Below, one piece after another: positions 1-5,300 of a stretch of 5,300 nt of DNA (position 1 is its first letter; each line of letters begins with the position of its first letter). Below the pieces are notes generated by a model. The model ran no database searches. It was not told the DNA's origin and saw only the letters and a list, made by a program, of their open reading frames with translations. Origin of the DNA: Candidatus Bipolaricaulota bacterium (GTDB lineage: Bacteria > Bipolaricaulota > Bipolaricaulia > Bipolaricaulales > Bipolaricaulaceae); assembly GCA_021159405.1 (NCBI GenBank), contig JAGGRX010000088.1, positions 1-5,300 of the forward strand, written 5' to 3'. Both the position numbers and the translations under genes were made by a program.

Positions 1-752
1 GCAGCTTGGGCGATGGTCCAGAACTTGTCTGGGTCCAGGGATGCTCCGCCCACCAGGGCCCCGTCGATGTCCGGCAGGGTCAAAAAGTCGCGGGCGTTCT
101 CCGGCTTCACCGATCCTCCGTATTGGATGCGTACCGAGCTTCCGGCCTTTCCGAACTTTTCGGCCAGCCACCCTCGGATGGCCGCGGCCATCTCCTGGGC
201 GTCTTCGGGCCTTGCGGGCACCCCGGTTCCGATGGCCCACACCGGCTCATATGCGATCACCAGCCGCTCGGGAGCGGTGAGGGAAACGTCGGCTAAAGCA
301 GTGGAAAGCTGGCGCTCCACCACCTCCCATGCCCGACCGGCTTGCCTGTCCTCCAAAAGCTCCCCCACGCACAGGATGGGAACGAGGCCGGCTTCCATGG
401 CAGCGCGTACCTTCCGCCCGATGAGCTCGTCGTCCTCCCCGAAGATGTGGCGCCTTTCGGAGTGGCCGCAGATCAGGTACCTGGCCCCCAGGTCCGCCAC
501 CTGCACCACCGACACCTCGCCGGTGAACGCCCCGGCCGGCTCCGGGTAGGCGTTCTGCGCCCCCCAGACTATTGGGCTTCCCTCCAGGTGTTTCTGAGCC
601 AAGAAAAGCAGCGTAGCGGGCGGGAAGATCACCAGCTCCACCCCAGGCCGGCCCGGCACGAGCTCTAGCAGCCGCCGGAAGTAGTCCACCGCTTCCTTCG
701 CCGTCTTGTGCATCTTCCAGTTCGCCGCGACGATCGGCACTCGCATCTTCAT
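1..752 (-). CDS. tpiA: Triosephosphate isomerase, 3' end cut by window edge
   Basis: Cytoplasmic glycolytic and gluconeogenic enzyme that interconverts dihydroxyacetone phosphate and glyceraldehyde-3-phosphate. The visible 250 residues cover almost the whole TIM barrel. The substrate-binding Asn11 and Lys13 lie in ANWKM, the electrophilic His97 in CGHSERR, and the catalytic Glu169 in AYEPVWAIGTG, followed by mobile loop 6. The phosphate-binding YGGSV is at 211-215 and LVGGASL at 233-239. Family proteins are about 250-255 residues, so only a few C-terminal codons are missing beyond base 1. The start at 752 is preceded by GAGG eight bases upstream within a purine-rich run. A second ATG at 746 gives the N-terminus MRVPIVAANWKM, which matches many bacterial homologues equally well, so the exact start is open by two codons. 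The gene is divergent from the slipin gene and appears to be first in its transcript. Identification is secure; all active-site residues are present. Confidence 0.97.
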   Translation of the reverse strand, partial: MKMRVPIVAANWKMHKTAKEAVDYFRRLLELVPGRPGVELVIFPPATLLFLAQKHLEGSPIVWGAQNAYPEPAGAFTGEVSVVQVADLGARYLICGHSERRHIFGEDDELIGRKVRAAMEAGLVPILCVGELLEDRQAGRAWEVVERQLSTALADVSLTAPERLVIAYEPVWAIGTGVPARPEDAQEMAAAIRGWLAEKFGKAGSSVRIQYGGSVKPENARDFLTLPDIDGALVGGASLDPDKFWTIAQA

Positions 753-765
753 ACCCCCTTCCTCG

Positions 766-795
766 TTGACAAGCCCCATGCTAGATCCCTATCAT
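766..795 (+). promoter_or_regulatory. Sigma-70-type promoter for the slipin-walJ pair
   Basis: A perfect -35 hexamer TTGACA (766-771) is followed by an 18-base spacer and the -10 hexamer TATCAT (790-795, five of six consensus bases). Transcription would start near base 802, leaving a leader of only about 15 bases before the ATG at 817, just enough to include the ribosome binding site. It lies in the only intergenic space upstream of the two rightward genes. This is a consensus match only; no start site is proven. Confidence 0.65.
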
Positions 796-806
796 GGTCA
801 CCGCAA
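778..806 (-). promoter_or_regulatory. Weak candidate promoter for tpiA
   Basis: On the minus strand TTGCGG (801-806) and TAGCAT (778-783) are separated by 17 bases, which would start transcription near base 771 and give a leader of roughly 19 bases before tpiA. The matches are poor (three of six and four of six), so this is tentative. tpiA must have a promoter in this area or inside the slipin gene, because its upstream neighbour is divergent. The site would overlap the rightward slipin promoter, so the two could compete for RNA polymerase. Confidence 0.25.
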
Positions 807-811
807 GGAGG
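805..811 (+). promoter_or_regulatory. Strong ribosome binding site fixing the slipin start
   Basis: AAGGAGG, a full Shine-Dalgarno match, lies five bases before the ATG at 817. This decides the start. The frame stays open upstream to an ATG at 706, but that stretch runs antisense through tpiA, lacks such a site, and would put 37 non-family residues ahead of the membrane anchor. Confidence 0.8.
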
Positions 812-816
812 GGGTT

Positions 817-1566
817 ATGGCCATAACAATCGGGCTTATCGTTTTGCTGGTGGTGCTGTTTTTGGCGAACGCGATCAAGATCGTCAGGGAGTATGAACGG
901 GGCGTGATCTTCAGGCTTGGGCGGCTGGTGGGGGCCAAAGGTCCGGGGCTGTTCTTGATCATCCCGATTGTGGATAAGATGGTCAAGGTTGACCTCAGGA
1001 CCATCACGTTGGACGTCCCCCCGCAGGAAGTGATCACCCGGGACAACGTGCCGGCGAGCGTGAACGCGGTGGTCTACTTCCGGGTGGTGGATCCCCAGGC
1101 GGCGGTGGTGGAGGTGCTCGACTTCATCGAGGCCACCCGGCAGATCTCCATGACCACGCTGCGGTCGGTTTTGGGCAGGGTGGAGTTGGACGAGCTCCTT
1201 TCCGAGCGTGAGAAACTCAACCGCGAGCTCCAGGCGATCATCGACGAGCACACCGACCCCTGGGGGATAAAGGTCATCACGGTGGAGATCAAGGATGTGA
1301 AGATCCCCACTGAGATGCAACGGGCGATCGCCCGGCAGGCGGAGGCCGAGCGCGAGCGCCGTTCCAAGATCATCAACGCAGAGGGGGAACTGCAGGCGGC
1401 GGAAAAGCTTCGCGAGGCGGCGGAGATCATGCAGCGCTCGCCCGGGGCCCTTCAGCTCAGGTACCTGCAGACGCTGGCCGAGATCTCCACCGAGAACGCG
1501 AGCACCGTGGTGTTTCCCGTGCCGATCGACTTCCTCACGGCCCTGCAGAAGCGCAACGAGGATTGA
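817..1566 (+). CDS. Slipin family protein (stomatin/SPFH domain membrane protein)
   Basis: A 249-residue bacterial slipin, an SPFH (stomatin/prohibitin/flotillin/HflK) scaffold protein that oligomerises on the inner face of the cytoplasmic membrane and is thought to organise membrane domains and protease partners. Residues 3-20 form one hydrophobic N-terminal anchor. The family signature EYERGVIFRLGRL (25-37) and GPGLFLIIP (42-50) follow, then the SPFH core with LDVPPQEVITRDNV (65-78) and NAVVYFRV (83-90). ELDELLSERE (123-132) and the TDPWG element (146-150) precede a charged helix (about 164-207) rich in Ala, Glu and Arg that should be coiled coil. The tail LQLRYLQTL with VVFPVPID (231-238) is typical. 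Length is normal for the family. Slipins are often paired with an NfeD protein; none is visible here. Instead the TGA stop overlaps the TTG start of a WalJ-like gene. The precise cellular role is not known. Confidence 0.93.
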   Translation: MAITIGLIVLLVVLFLANAIKIVREYERGVIFRLGRLVGAKGPGLFLIIPIVDKMVKVDLRTITLDVPPQEVITRDNVPASVNAVVYFRVVDPQAAVVEVLDFIEATRQISMTTLRSVLGRVELDELLSEREKLNRELQAIIDEHTDPWGIKVITVEIKDVKIPTEMQRAIARQAEAERERRSKIINAEGELQAAEKLREAAEIMQRSPGALQLRYLQTLAEISTENASTVVFPVPIDFLTALQKRNED

Positions 1567-2300
1567 GGATCTGCGCGCTGGGAAGCGGCTCAGCGGGGAA
1601 CGCCTTCCTGGTGGAGGCGCCCCGGGGATGGCTGCTGGTGGACGCGGGGCTCCCTTGGCGGGAGATCCGCCGCCGGGCAGCCCGGATCGGACTTCACCTG
1701 AACCCCCCCTCCACGGTCGTCATCACCCATGAGCACATCGATCACGTGCGTGGCCTTTCCACCCTGCTGCGCCGGGGAGCGAAGGTGTGGGCAAGCCCTG
1801 GCACTTTGCGGGCACTGGGGATCCCCGGGCACGCGCTAACCGGTGAGGAGGAGATCCTGGGGCTTTTCCTCCGCCCATTTCGGGTATCCCATGACGCCGC
1901 CCAGCCCCTTGGCTTCCGGTTCGAGCTCGATGGGGCTGCCTTCGGCCTGGCCACGGACCTGGGGCAAGTCACCCCGGAGGTGACCTCCGCCCTTTCCGGC
2001 TGCCGGTTCGTGGTCCTGGAGGCCAACCACGACCTGTCTCTCCTGCTTTCCGGGCCGTACCCTTGGCCCCTCAAGATGCGGATCCTCTCGCCCAAAGGGC
2101 ATCTGGCCAACGATGAGACGGGTCGGGTGCTCGCCCGGCTCTCCCGGGACGGCCTTCGGGCTGCCCTCCTGGCTCATCTTTCTCAGGAGAACAACACCCC
2201 GCAACTGGCCTTGGAAACCGTGGCCCGGGCCCTGGACGGCTGGGACGGCCGCCTCTACCTTGCCTATCCGGATCGGCCGAGCGCCGTGATCTCCTTGTAA
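1563..2300 (+). CDS. walJ: WalJ/YycJ-like metallo-beta-lactamase-fold hydrolase
   Basis: A 245-residue MBL-fold metal-dependent hydrolase of the YycJ/WalJ (VicX) type, predicted cytoplasmic with no signal peptide. The N-terminus reads LGSGSAGNAFLVE (6-18), the hallmark opening of the family. The metal-binding motif THEHIDH is at 55-61, with SHD at 109-111, TDLG at 131-134 and EANHD at 153-157. GHLAND (179-184) and HLSQENN (205-211) are characteristic of this subfamily and supply the late conserved histidines. In Gram-positive bacteria homologues sit in the walRK operon and have been linked to cell-wall/division coordination and DNA repair; the substrate is not settled. No walRK genes are visible here. 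The start is the TTG at 1563, overlapping the slipin stop as TTGA. GAGG at 1558-1561 is too close to be an ideal binding site, so translational coupling is likely. The 3' end overlaps the convergent ftsI gene by 37 bases. Confidence 0.88.
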   Translation: MRICALGSGSAGNAFLVEAPRGWLLVDAGLPWREIRRRAARIGLHLNPPSTVVITHEHIDHVRGLSTLLRRGAKVWASPGTLRALGIPGHALTGEEEILGLFLRPFRVSHDAAQPLGFRFELDGAAFGLATDLGQVTPEVTSALSGCRFVVLEANHDLSLLLSGPYPWPLKMRILSPKGHLANDETGRVLARLSRDGLRAALLAHLSQENNTPQLALETVARALDGWDGRLYLAYPDRPSAVISL

Positions 2301-3622
2301 GGCCGAATCAACCCCTCTTTGGCCAGGTCCTCCACGATGTAGCGCACCGTGGGGCCAGCCGTGGATCCCCCCCAATAAGGATGGGTCTTGACCTCATCGT
2401 AGCCGACGATGATCACGTATTCCGGGTCGTTGTAGGGGAGGAAGGCGGCCATGAGCGAGGTGTAGTGCCCTTCCACATAGCCCTTGCCGGGCAGGGCCTT
2501 CTGCCCGGTCCCGGATTTCCCGGCGATGAGGAACCCTTCCACGTCCGCCCAGTGGCCAGTACCCCCGGGCAGCCTGACGGCGTCCCGCAAAAGGGCCCGC
2601 ATGGTGGCACAGGCCTCCGGGGAGGCGACCGTGGCCACGGGCTCGGGCGGCCGCTTGGTGAGGTGTGGGCGTAGCAGGGTGCCGCCGTTTGCCAGGGCAC
2701 AGAACGCTGCTCCCAGCTGGACCCCGGTCACCGCCACCCCCTGGCCGAAGGAGGCGACTGCCAGGTCGAGCTCGGTCCACTCCTCCGGGGGGCGCAGGAT
2801 GCCCGCGGCCTCTCCAGGAAGCTCTATCCCAGTGGGCCTTCCAAAGCCCATCCTGGACAGGTACTCGTAGGTGCGCTCGATCCCCAAGCGCTTGGCCACC
2901 TGGATGAGCACGGTGTTCACGGACTTGACGATCGCGTAGCGGAAGGTGACGGTGCCGTAGGAGTGGTTTTCCGCGTTCCTGATCGGCACCCCCATGACGA
3001 CGTATGGGGAATCCCCGGAGAAGGTGTCCTCCGGGGTGACCACCCCTTGATCCAGGGCAGCGAGGCCCACCAGCGCCTTGAACGTGGAGCCCGGCTCGAA
3101 CGCATCGGTAACTGCCCAGGAGTGAAGGAGTCCGGGGTCGGGGGCTTGTGGATCGTAGCGGGGGGCCTGGGCCAGGGCGAGGATCGCCCCGGTCCGTGGG
3201 TCCATGATCAAGGCGAAGCCGCGGTCTGCCTTAAACCGTCTCACCCCCAAGGAGAGTTTCTGCTCGCAGATGCGCTGAAAATCGGCGTCCAAGGTGAGGT
3301 GTAAATCCTCCCCTGGGGCGCCCGGATCCTCGATCCACAGGTCGTACACCCTCCCATCCCGGCCCCGCAAAATGTGGTAGCGGCTGGGCTTTCCCTTAAG
3401 GGTCGCATCGCAAGCCAGCTCCAAGCCCTCCAGGCCCTCGCCATCCACCCCCACTACGCCCAGGATCTCCGGGGCCAGCCTCCCTTGGGGGTAGGCCCGC
3501 TTCCAAGTATCGAAGAACCTCCAAGCCCTCGCCATCCACCCCCACCACGCCCAGGATCTCCGGGGCCAGCCTCCCTTGAGGGTAGGCCCGCTTCCAGGTA
3601 TCGAAGAAAAGAAGCCCCTCAA
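2264..3622 (-). CDS. ftsI: FtsI C-terminal fragment (transpeptidase domain)
   Basis: A 452-codon frame carrying the rest of FtsI. Its first 35 codons, from the ATG at 3622, are the upstream repeat copy read out of frame and are not family sequence, so this ATG is unlikely to be a real start. Family-like sequence begins at FFDTW (36-40), repeats the 30 residues already present at the end of the N-terminal fragment, and continues with GLEGLELACD (63-72), typical of this protein class. The transpeptidase motifs follow: STFK (179-182), SVN (234-236) and KSGTG (369-373), with SFGQG (291-295) between them. The fragment lacks a membrane anchor and signal peptide, so by itself it would stay in the cytoplasm away from its substrate. 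The final 12 codons overlap the convergent walJ gene. Confidence 0.85.
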   Translation of the reverse strand: MRGFFSSIPGSGPTLKGGWPRRSWAWWGWMARAWRFFDTWKRAYPQGRLAPEILGVVGVDGEGLEGLELACDATLKGKPSRYHILRGRDGRVYDLWIEDPGAPGEDLHLTLDADFQRICEQKLSLGVRRFKADRGFALIMDPRTGAILALAQAPRYDPQAPDPGLLHSWAVTDAFEPGSTFKALVGLAALDQGVVTPEDTFSGDSPYVVMGVPIRNAENHSYGTVTFRYAIVKSVNTVLIQVAKRLGIERTYEYLSRMGFGRPTGIELPGEAAGILRPPEEWTELDLAVASFGQGVAVTGVQLGAAFCALANGGTLLRPHLTKRPPEPVATVASPEACATMRALLRDAVRLPGGTGHWADVEGFLIAGKSGTGQKALPGKGYVEGHYTSLMAAFLPYNDPEYVIIVGYDEVKTHPYWGGSTAGPTVRYIVEDLAKEGLIRPYKEITALGRSG

Positions 3623-4037
3623 TCCCGAGCTCGTCCGCCCGCTCCTTGATCCGGTCCCCCACCTCCCGGTCCACTTGCCGGGCGATCCACGTGAAATATG
3701 ATTCCCGGTACACCTTGCGGACCGCCTCGTCTTCCGGAAGCCCCAGCTCTTCCTCCAAAAGCCTCACCAACAGCTCGGGCTTGGTCATGTGGTAGTTGTC
3801 CAGGGCGATGGAGTAGGCGGGCACGTCGCAGGCCAGGGGACGGCCTTTGCGGTCGTAGATCGTCCCCCGCCTTTGGGGGATCTCGATCACGTCCTCCTGC
3901 ACCGCCTCGGCCAGGGCAGCCCAGTGTTCATGCTGGAAGACCTGTAGTTGGATCAGCCGTCCTATGATGGCGAGGACCCCCAGGCCAAGCAGGATGAACA
4001 CCACCGCCGCACGCCTAATCGCCTGCTCCCTCGTCAT
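3396..4037 (-). CDS. ftsI: FtsI N-terminal fragment (anchor and dimerisation domain)
   Basis: This 213-codon frame encodes the front part of FtsI. It has a short basic cytoplasmic tail (MTREQAIRRA), one transmembrane helix (about 11-31), and the start of the PBP dimerisation domain with RGTIYDRKGRPLA (58-70). The family-like sequence continues through FFDTWKRAYPQGRLAPEILG (144-163) to VVGVDGEGLE (164-173). Residues 174-213 are the second repeat copy read out of frame and have no family resemblance; they end at TAA. The start at 4037 is the first possible one in frame, because an in-frame TGA lies four codons upstream. It overlaps the 3' end of ftsL by 23 bases, with GGAAG directly before the ATG. 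Translated alone, this product would be membrane-bound but without a transpeptidase domain. Confidence 0.85.
   Translation of the reverse strand: MTREQAIRRAAVVFILLGLGVLAIIGRLIQLQVFQHEHWAALAEAVQEDVIEIPQRRGTIYDRKGRPLACDVPAYSIALDNYHMTKPELLVRLLEEELGLPEDEAVRKVYRESYFTWIARQVDREVGDRIKERADELGIEGLLFFDTWKRAYPQGRLAPEILGVVGVDGEGLEVLRYLEAGLPPREAGPGDPGRSGGGWRGPGGLGAGLRCDP
3427..3608 (-). repeat. 91-bp direct tandem duplication inside ftsI
   Basis: Two adjacent 91-bp units, 3427-3517 (A) and 3518-3608 (B), are in direct orientation with no spacer. They differ at only four positions: 3433/3524, 3455/3546, 3488/3579 and 3506/3597. All four are transitions. Both units encode the same roughly 30 residues, from FFDTW to GVDGEGLE, B in the N-terminal frame and A in the C-terminal frame. 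Because 91 is one more than a multiple of three, the extra copy breaks the gene. I see no microhomology at the junction. The A side carries a nine-base imperfect GLE-GLE codon repeat next to the unit end (around 3419-3436), and the B edge resembles its second half as well as its first. Confidence 0.97.
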
Positions 4038-4371
4038 CTTCCATGATCAGGTAGCCGGTGCGATCTTTTGTGAACGGCCCCATGCCGAGCGCCTTGGCCC
4101 GCTTTGCTATCGCCTCGGGCGAGTAGGCCTGCGATACCTCTGCCGAAAGCAGGGCCTGATCACGCGAGAGCTTCTCCAGGGAAAGGATGAGGCGGGCCCG
4201 CTCCGCCTTGAGCAGCGTGATCGTGGAGCCGAGCCACAGGTACAAAAATACGAGCCCGGCGACCAGGGCTCCGGCCCCGATCACAACGAGGGTCCGCGCC
4301 CAGGCCTTGGGAACGGCCCAGGGCCTGGCGATCGGCCGCAAAACGCCTTCAAGGCGGGCAGAGGACTTCAT
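4015..4371 (-). CDS. ftsL: FtsL-like cell division protein
   Basis: A 118-residue bitopic protein with the FtsL/DivIC layout. It has a basic cytoplasmic N-terminus (1-27, several Arg and Lys), one transmembrane helix (about 28-47) and a predicted extracytoplasmic coiled coil (about 50-82). A terminal SPEAIAKRAKALGM segment (84-97) matches the motif that ends the coiled coil in this family. FtsL scaffolds the divisome with FtsB/DivIC and helps activate the FtsW-FtsI synthase. Primary sequence in this family is poorly conserved, so the call leans on topology, size and position between rsmH and ftsI. The start at 4371 follows AAGGGG with almost no spacing, so initiation may be inefficient or coupled to rsmH, which ends 47 bases upstream. 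Its 3' end overlaps ftsI by 23 bases, supporting co-translation. Confidence 0.85.
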   Translation of the reverse strand: MKSSARLEGVLRPIARPWAVPKAWARTLVVIGAGALVAGLVFLYLWLGSTITLLKAERARLILSLEKLSRDQALLSAEVSQAYSPEAIAKRAKALGMGPFTKDRTGYLIMEDDEGAGD

Positions 4372-4418
4372 CCCCTTTACCCTATGCCCACCGGTACCGG
4401 CCAGGGAGGACAGCTGAC

Positions 4419-5300
4419 CTAGGGCGGGGCGACCTCCGGCACCCGGGCCGCCCGGAGCTTGGCCGAACGTGCCCTGGGGTTCCTCTCCACCTCTTCAGGC
4501 CGCGGCCTTAAGGGTTTTTTGGTGAGGATCTCAAGGTTCCTTTGGGCTGCCTTCCCGCGGAACATGTTCTTCACGATGCGGTCCTCCAGGGAGTGGAATG
4601 AGAGGACGCAGACGACCCCGCCGGGGCGCAAGACCTCGATCGCCTGGGCCAAGCCCTCCTCCAGGGCGGAAAGCTCATCGTTCACGGCGATCCTGAGGGC
4701 TTGAAAGGTGCGGGTGGCAGGGTGGATGCGGTGGTACCCAGGGGGATAGCAGCGGGCCACGATCCGAGCGAGCTGCGTGGTCGAGCGGATGGGGGCTTTT
4801 TTTCGAGCTTGGACGATGGCCCGGGCGATCCTGCGGGCATATCTCTCCTCCCCGTACTCGCGGAGGAGTCGCGCAAGCTCCTCCTCCGGAAGGCGAGCTA
4901 CAAGCTCGGCTGCGGTGAGAGGCTGGGTGGGGTCCATGCGCATGTCCAAAGGCCCCTCTTCCCGGAAGGAGAACCCCCGGGCCGGCCGGGCAAGCTGAAG
5001 GGAGCTTACCCCCAGATCAAACAGCACCCCGTCAACTCGCTTTACCCCTAGGTGAGAAAGGGTTTTCCTTAGGTTGCGGAAGTTGGCGCACACAAGGCGC
5101 GCCCTTTCCCCAAACCGGGAAAGCCGTCTGCGGGCAAGCTCCAGGGCCTCCGGATCCCTGTCCAGGCCGATCAGGCAGGCGCCCCGGGCGAGGATGGCCT
5201 CCGCATGCCCGCCCGTCCCCACGGTGGCATCCAGGATGAGCTTTTCCTCCTTTGGCTTTAGGAAGGAGAGCACCTCCCCCAGCATCACCGGCTCATGCCA
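4419..5300 (-). CDS. rsmH: 16S rRNA m4C1402 N4-methyltransferase, 5' end cut by window edge
   Basis: RsmH (MraW) uses S-adenosylmethionine to methylate N4 of cytidine 1402 in 16S rRNA at the ribosomal P site. The 293 visible residues begin WHEPVMLGEVL, the conserved opening of the family, so the frame continues past base 5300 and only about 5-15 residues should be missing. The internal GTG at 5288 is not the start. Visible motifs, numbered from the edge, are the SAM-binding DATVGTGGH (24-32), GLDRDP (45-50), LFDLGVSS (93-100), GFSFREEGPLDMRMD (109-123), TRTFQALRIAVNDEL (196-210) and SFHSLEDR (234-241). The C-terminal RSAKLR (278-283) is also typical. It is the first visible gene of a dcw-type operon with ftsL and ftsI downstream; mraZ is commonly found just upstream, outside this window. 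Confidence 0.97.
   Translation of the reverse strand, partial: WHEPVMLGEVLSFLKPKEEKLILDATVGTGGHAEAILARGACLIGLDRDPEALELARRRLSRFGERARLVCANFRNLRKTLSHLGVKRVDGVLFDLGVSSLQLARPARGFSFREEGPLDMRMDPTQPLTAAELVARLPEEELARLLREYGEERYARRIARAIVQARKKAPIRSTTQLARIVARCYPPGYHRIHPATRTFQALRIAVNDELSALEEGLAQAIEVLRPGGVVCVLSFHSLEDRIVKNMFRGKAAQRNLEILTKKPLRPRPEEVERNPRARSAKLRAARVPEVAPP

Larger units (their letters stand above)
2264..4037 (-). pseudogene. ftsI: ftsI-like class B penicillin-binding protein, frame broken by a 91-bp tandem duplication
   Basis: Taken as one locus this is a peptidoglycan transpeptidase (PBP2/PBP3 class) placed third after rsmH and ftsL, which identifies it as the septal FtsI. Reading runs from the ATG at 4037 through the membrane anchor and dimerisation domain. 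It then meets a direct duplication at 3427-3608 that shifts the frame by one base and leads to TAA at 3396-3398. The rest continues in the neighbouring frame to TAG at 2264-2266. Deleting one 91-bp copy gives 560 residues, a normal length for this family without PASTA domains. In that numbering the anchor is about 11-31, RGTIYDRKGRPLA is 58-70, the acylation motif STFK is 287-290, SVN is 342-344 and KSGTG is 477-481. All catalytic motifs are intact, so apart from the duplication the gene shows no decay. It could be a true mutation, an assembly error or, less likely, a recoded gene. Confidence 0.9.

Noticed and set aside
13..549. Long plus-strand open frame opposite tpiA
   Set aside because: It is an antisense shadow of a clearly recognisable enzyme in high-GC DNA and has no family-like motifs.
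706..816. Upstream extension of the slipin reading frame to an ATG at 706
   Set aside because: It runs antisense through the tpiA start, lacks a ribosome binding site, and adds residues foreign to the family, while AAGGAGG sits five bases before the ATG at 817.
2272..2290. Short CGGC/GCCG hairpin near the walJ stop as a terminator
   Set aside because: The stem is only about four pairs, lies inside coding sequence and is not followed by a run of T on either strand.
1836..2375. 179-codon minus-strand open frame opposite walJ
   Set aside because: Low-complexity Gly/Pro/Arg composition and complete overlap with conserved walJ motifs mark it as a shadow frame.
4391..4400. Perfect 10-bp palindrome CCGGTACCGG between rsmH and ftsL
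   Set aside because: Too short, does not extend into the flanks and has no T-run, so it is not a convincing operator or terminator; such sites arise by chance in GC-rich DNA.
5286..5288. GTG at 5288 as the rsmH start
   Set aside because: The codons upstream to the window edge read WHEP in frame, part of the conserved RsmH N-terminus, so the gene simply continues beyond the window.

Overview
The window is a compact, G+C-rich stretch of bacterial chromosome holding six genes, five recognisable with confidence as housekeeping genes. No gene-free interval exceeds about 65 bases. No tRNA or rRNA genes, CRISPR array or insertion sequence were seen. The gene set (triosephosphate isomerase, slipin, WalJ-type metallo-hydrolase, and an rsmH-ftsL-ftsI division block) is broadly bacterial and does not fix the phylum. 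The GTG/TTG-tolerant, tightly packed, Arg/Pro/Leu-rich coding style fits a high-GC, possibly thermophilic or uncultivated lineage, but that is a guess.

Layout: bases 1-752 (minus) hold tpiA, lacking only its last few codons at the left edge. A 64-base divergent intergenic region (753-816) carries a near-consensus sigma-70 promoter pointing right and a weaker candidate pointing left. Bases 817-1566 (plus) encode a membrane-anchored slipin (SPFH/stomatin family). Its TGA stop overlaps the TTG start of a WalJ/YycJ-like MBL-fold hydrolase (1563-2300, plus). From the right edge come three minus-strand genes in the classic dcw order: rsmH (5300-4419, 5' end cut by the edge), ftsL-like (4371-4015) and ftsI-like penicillin-binding protein (4037-2264). 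The convergent walJ and ftsI genes overlap at their 3' ends by 37 bases.

The outstanding feature is inside ftsI. A 91-bp direct tandem duplication (3427-3517 and 3518-3608) adds one base modulo 3 and splits the gene into a 213-codon N-terminal frame and a separate C-terminal frame carrying all the transpeptidase motifs. Removing one copy restores a continuous 560-residue class B PBP. The two copies differ at four positions. All four are transitions and all four are synonymous when each copy is read in the frame of the half it belongs to. This is hard to explain by a recent duplication in one genome. It fits best with two strain haplotypes wrongly joined during assembly, though a real duplication (reversible contraction, or +1 recoding) cannot be excluded from sequence alone. 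An intact FtsI is normally essential for septation, so the question matters biologically.

Functionally the right half is the start of a division/cell-wall operon: RsmH methylates 16S rRNA, FtsL is a divisome scaffold and FtsI is the septal transpeptidase. WalJ-type proteins have been linked to cell-wall and division control in Gram-positives, so its convergent position beside ftsI may be more than chance. I saw no obviously novel system here.
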